From Candidatus Sulfotelmatobacter sp. (GTDB lineage: Bacteria; Acidobacteriota; Terriglobia; Terriglobales; SbA1), in contig JASLEQ010000327.1 in assembly GCA_030151135.1 (NCBI GenBank), positions 1 to 6,870 of the forward strand: DNA of 6,870 nucleotides, written 5' to 3'. Position numbers and translations under genes: made by a program. Positions 5,420 to 6,870 of this stretch are shown in pieces (the first letter of the stretch is position 1; each line of letters starts with the position of its first letter). Under the pieces are notes generated by a model, which worked only from the letters and a program-made list of their open reading frames with translations, had not been told where the DNA came from and searched no databases.

Positions 5420-6870
5420 CTAGTACGGCCAAGTCCATTCTGTGGCTTCGGGTTGATCGATGCCGTATTTGTGTGCGTAGTTGCGGCATTCGATCTGCTG
5501 ATTCAGGAATCGTTCTTTGGCATGCCCGCCGATTCTCAGTAGCTTCGGCACCCGATTGACGACATCCATCGCCAGGCTATAACGGTCAATATTGTTTTCA
5601 ATCGCCAGTTCGAGCGGCGTGTTGATGCTGCCCTTTTCCTTATACCCGCGGACATGGATGTTGTGATGGTTCGTGCGGCGATACGCCAGCCGATGGATCA
5701 GCTGCGGATACCCGTGGAAGTTGAACATGACCGGTTTATCAACCGTGAACAGGGAATCGAAGTCGTAGTCGGACAGCCCGTGCGGGTGCTCGCTCGATGG
5801 CTGAAGCTTGAACAAGTCCACTACATTGATGAAGCGGATCTTGAGGTCGGGAAATTCCCTGCGCAGAAGGTCGGTCGCCGCCAAGGCTTCCTGCGTGGGA
5901 ATGTCACCAGCCGATGCCATGACCACGTCGGGTTCGCCCGCCTCATCGTTGCTGGCCCAATCCCAAATGCCGATGCCTTTTGTGCAGTGCGTGATGGCGG
6001 CGTCCATGCTGAGATATTGCAAGTGCTTTTGCTTGTCGCAGACGATCACATTGACGTAGTTCTGGCTCCGCAGGCAGTGGTCGGCGACAGAGAGCAGGCA
6101 GTTCACATCAGGCGGCAAGTAGATACGAGTTACATTCGCGCTCTTGTTGATGACAACGTCGAGGAATCCAGGATCCTGGTGGGTAAAACCGTTGTGATCC
6201 TGCCTCCAGACCGTCGAAGTGATCAGCAGGTTCAATGACGCGACAGCCTGCCTCCACGTGACGTGACGGCTCATCTCCAGCCATTTCGCATGCTGGTTGA
6301 ACATAGAGTCGATGATGTGCACGAATGCTTCGTAGCTGGAGAGAAAGCCGTGTCGTCCCGTCAGGACGTAGCCCTCAAGCATGCCCTCAAGGGTGTGTTC
6401 GCTCAGCATCTCCATCACTCGACCATCGGCTGCAAGGTTGAGGCCATCGCTGTCTTCGGGGAAACTGTCTTCGATCCAGAATTTCTTTGTTGCGGTATAT
6501 AACGCATCGAGCTTGTTGGAAGTAGTCTCGTCCGGTCCAAACACGCGGAAGTTGCTCATGTTGACCTTCATCACGTCGGCGAGCATTGCTCCGAGCGGAT
6601 GCGTATTTTCTGCCTGAATCGTTCCTGGCTTATCGACCTTCTGTGCGTAGTTCCTGAAATCTGGCATCCGCAGAGCTTTCTTCAGCCTGCCGCCGTTGGC
6701 ATGAGGATTCGCGCTCATTCGCCGATCGCCAGTTGGAGCGAGTTGGCGGAACACGGGAGCCAAACGTCCGTTTCCGTCGAAGAACTCTTTCGGTTGCTCG
6801 GCTTTCATCCACTCTTCCAGTATCCGTAGTTGAGCGAGATCTTTTTTCACGTTTGGCAGCGGAACCTGGT
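5420..6870 (-). CDS. xfp: Phosphoketolase, C-terminal part (partial)
   Basis: This thiamine-diphosphate enzyme splits xylulose-5-phosphate (and often fructose-6-phosphate) with phosphate into acetyl phosphate and glyceraldehyde-3-phosphate (or erythrose-4-phosphate). About 482 codons are present; the frame runs through the window edge. Family proteins are about 800 residues, so roughly the first 40% is outside. The apparent GTG start at 6850 is internal, since upstream codons read QVPLPNVKKDLAQLR as in the family. Counting from that valine as residue 1: FRVFGPDETTSNKLDA (101-116), LSEHTLEGMLEGYVLTGRHG (149-168), SSYEAFVHIIDSM (171-183) and WRQDHNGFTHQDPG (215-228). Glu151, Tyr173, Gln217, His219, Asn220 and His224 correspond to Glu479, Tyr501, Gln546, His548, Asn549 and His553 of the bifidobacterial enzyme, including the cofactor-activating glutamate. 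The C-terminus, ending ATEWTWPY, is intact. It is convergent with ackA. Confidence 0.97.
   Translation of the reverse strand, partial: QVPLPNVKKDLAQLRILEEWMKAEQPKEFFDGNGRLAPVFRQLAPTGDRRMSANPHANGGRLKKALRMPDFRNYAQKVDKPGTIQAENTHPLGAMLADVMKVNMSNFRVFGPDETTSNKLDALYTATKKFWIEDSFPEDSDGLNLAADGRVMEMLSEHTLEGMLEGYVLTGRHGFLSSYEAFVHIIDSMFNQHAKWLEMSRHVTWRQAVASLNLLITSTVWRQDHNGFTHQDPGFLDVVINKSANVTRIYLPPDVNCLLSVADHCLRSQNYVNVIVCDKQKHLQYLSMDAAITHCTKGIGIWDWASNDEAGEPDVVMASAGDIPTQEALAATDLLRREFPDLKIRFINVVDLFKLQPSSEHPHGLSDYDFDSLFTVDKPVMFNFHGYPQLIHRLAYRRTNHHNIHVRGYKEKGSINTPLELAIENNIDRYSLAMDVVNRVPKLLRIGGHAKERFLNQQIECRNYAHKYGIDQPEATEWTWPY

Noticed and set aside
5654..6238. Plus-strand open frame of 194 codons
   Set aside because: It lies entirely antisense to phosphoketolase, whose motifs are unmistakable.
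1..6870. CRISPR array, transposon ends, tRNA or rRNA genes, or a defence-system cluster
   Set aside because: No direct-repeat/spacer pattern, transposase, cloverleaf with acceptor arms or defence-type domains were seen on either strand.

Overview
The window reads as an ordinary chromosomal stretch of a free-living bacterium of moderate GC content. The mix of genes (a secreted P1-family peptidase, a YdeI-type protein, a DUF59 iron-sulfur factor, a phosphoketolase with an acetate kinase), and an intergenic block with a G-run/C-run palindrome that resembles repeats I remember from Acidobacteriota, make an acidobacterial (Terriglobia-like) source my best guess. That assignment is inference, not proof. 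No phage, transposase, CRISPR, tRNA or rRNA signal is visible.

Layout. Bases 1-102 hold the last 33 codons of an unidentified plus-strand gene, followed 13 bases later by a YdeI/OmpD-associated family protein (116-703, +). A P1 (DmpA/S58) peptidase with a signal peptide lies convergently (766-1923, -). A gap of about 170 bases separates it from a divergent small two-helix membrane protein (2095-2373, +). This is followed tail-to-tail, 12 bases away, by a DUF59/MIP18 (SufT/PaaD-like) iron-sulfur assembly factor (2386-2703, -). Divergent from that factor, after 49 bases, is a membrane-anchored protein of unknown function with a possible BamE/OmlA-like C-terminal region (2753-3487, +). A long non-coding stretch (3488-4168) contains several inverted repeats and a probable dispersed repeat. 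Acetate kinase (4169-5413, +) and the C-terminal part of phosphoketolase (5420-6870, -, running off the window) end the region tail-to-tail with only 6 bases between their stop codons.

How the genes work together. The clearest functional link is phosphoketolase plus acetate kinase. Xfp cleaves xylulose-5-phosphate or fructose-6-phosphate with phosphate to give acetyl phosphate, and AckA converts acetyl phosphate plus ADP to acetate and ATP. The pair is convergent rather than arranged as an operon, so each must have its own promoter. The remaining genes show no obvious shared pathway.

Three starts should be moved inward from the longest open frame: the YdeI-like gene to 116, the peptidase to 1923 and ackA to 4169. 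I found no convincing previously undescribed system. The most interesting unexplained DNA is the 681-base region upstream of ackA, with twin TCCCA-N3-TGGGA inverted repeats, a GC-rich palindrome and other stem-loops.
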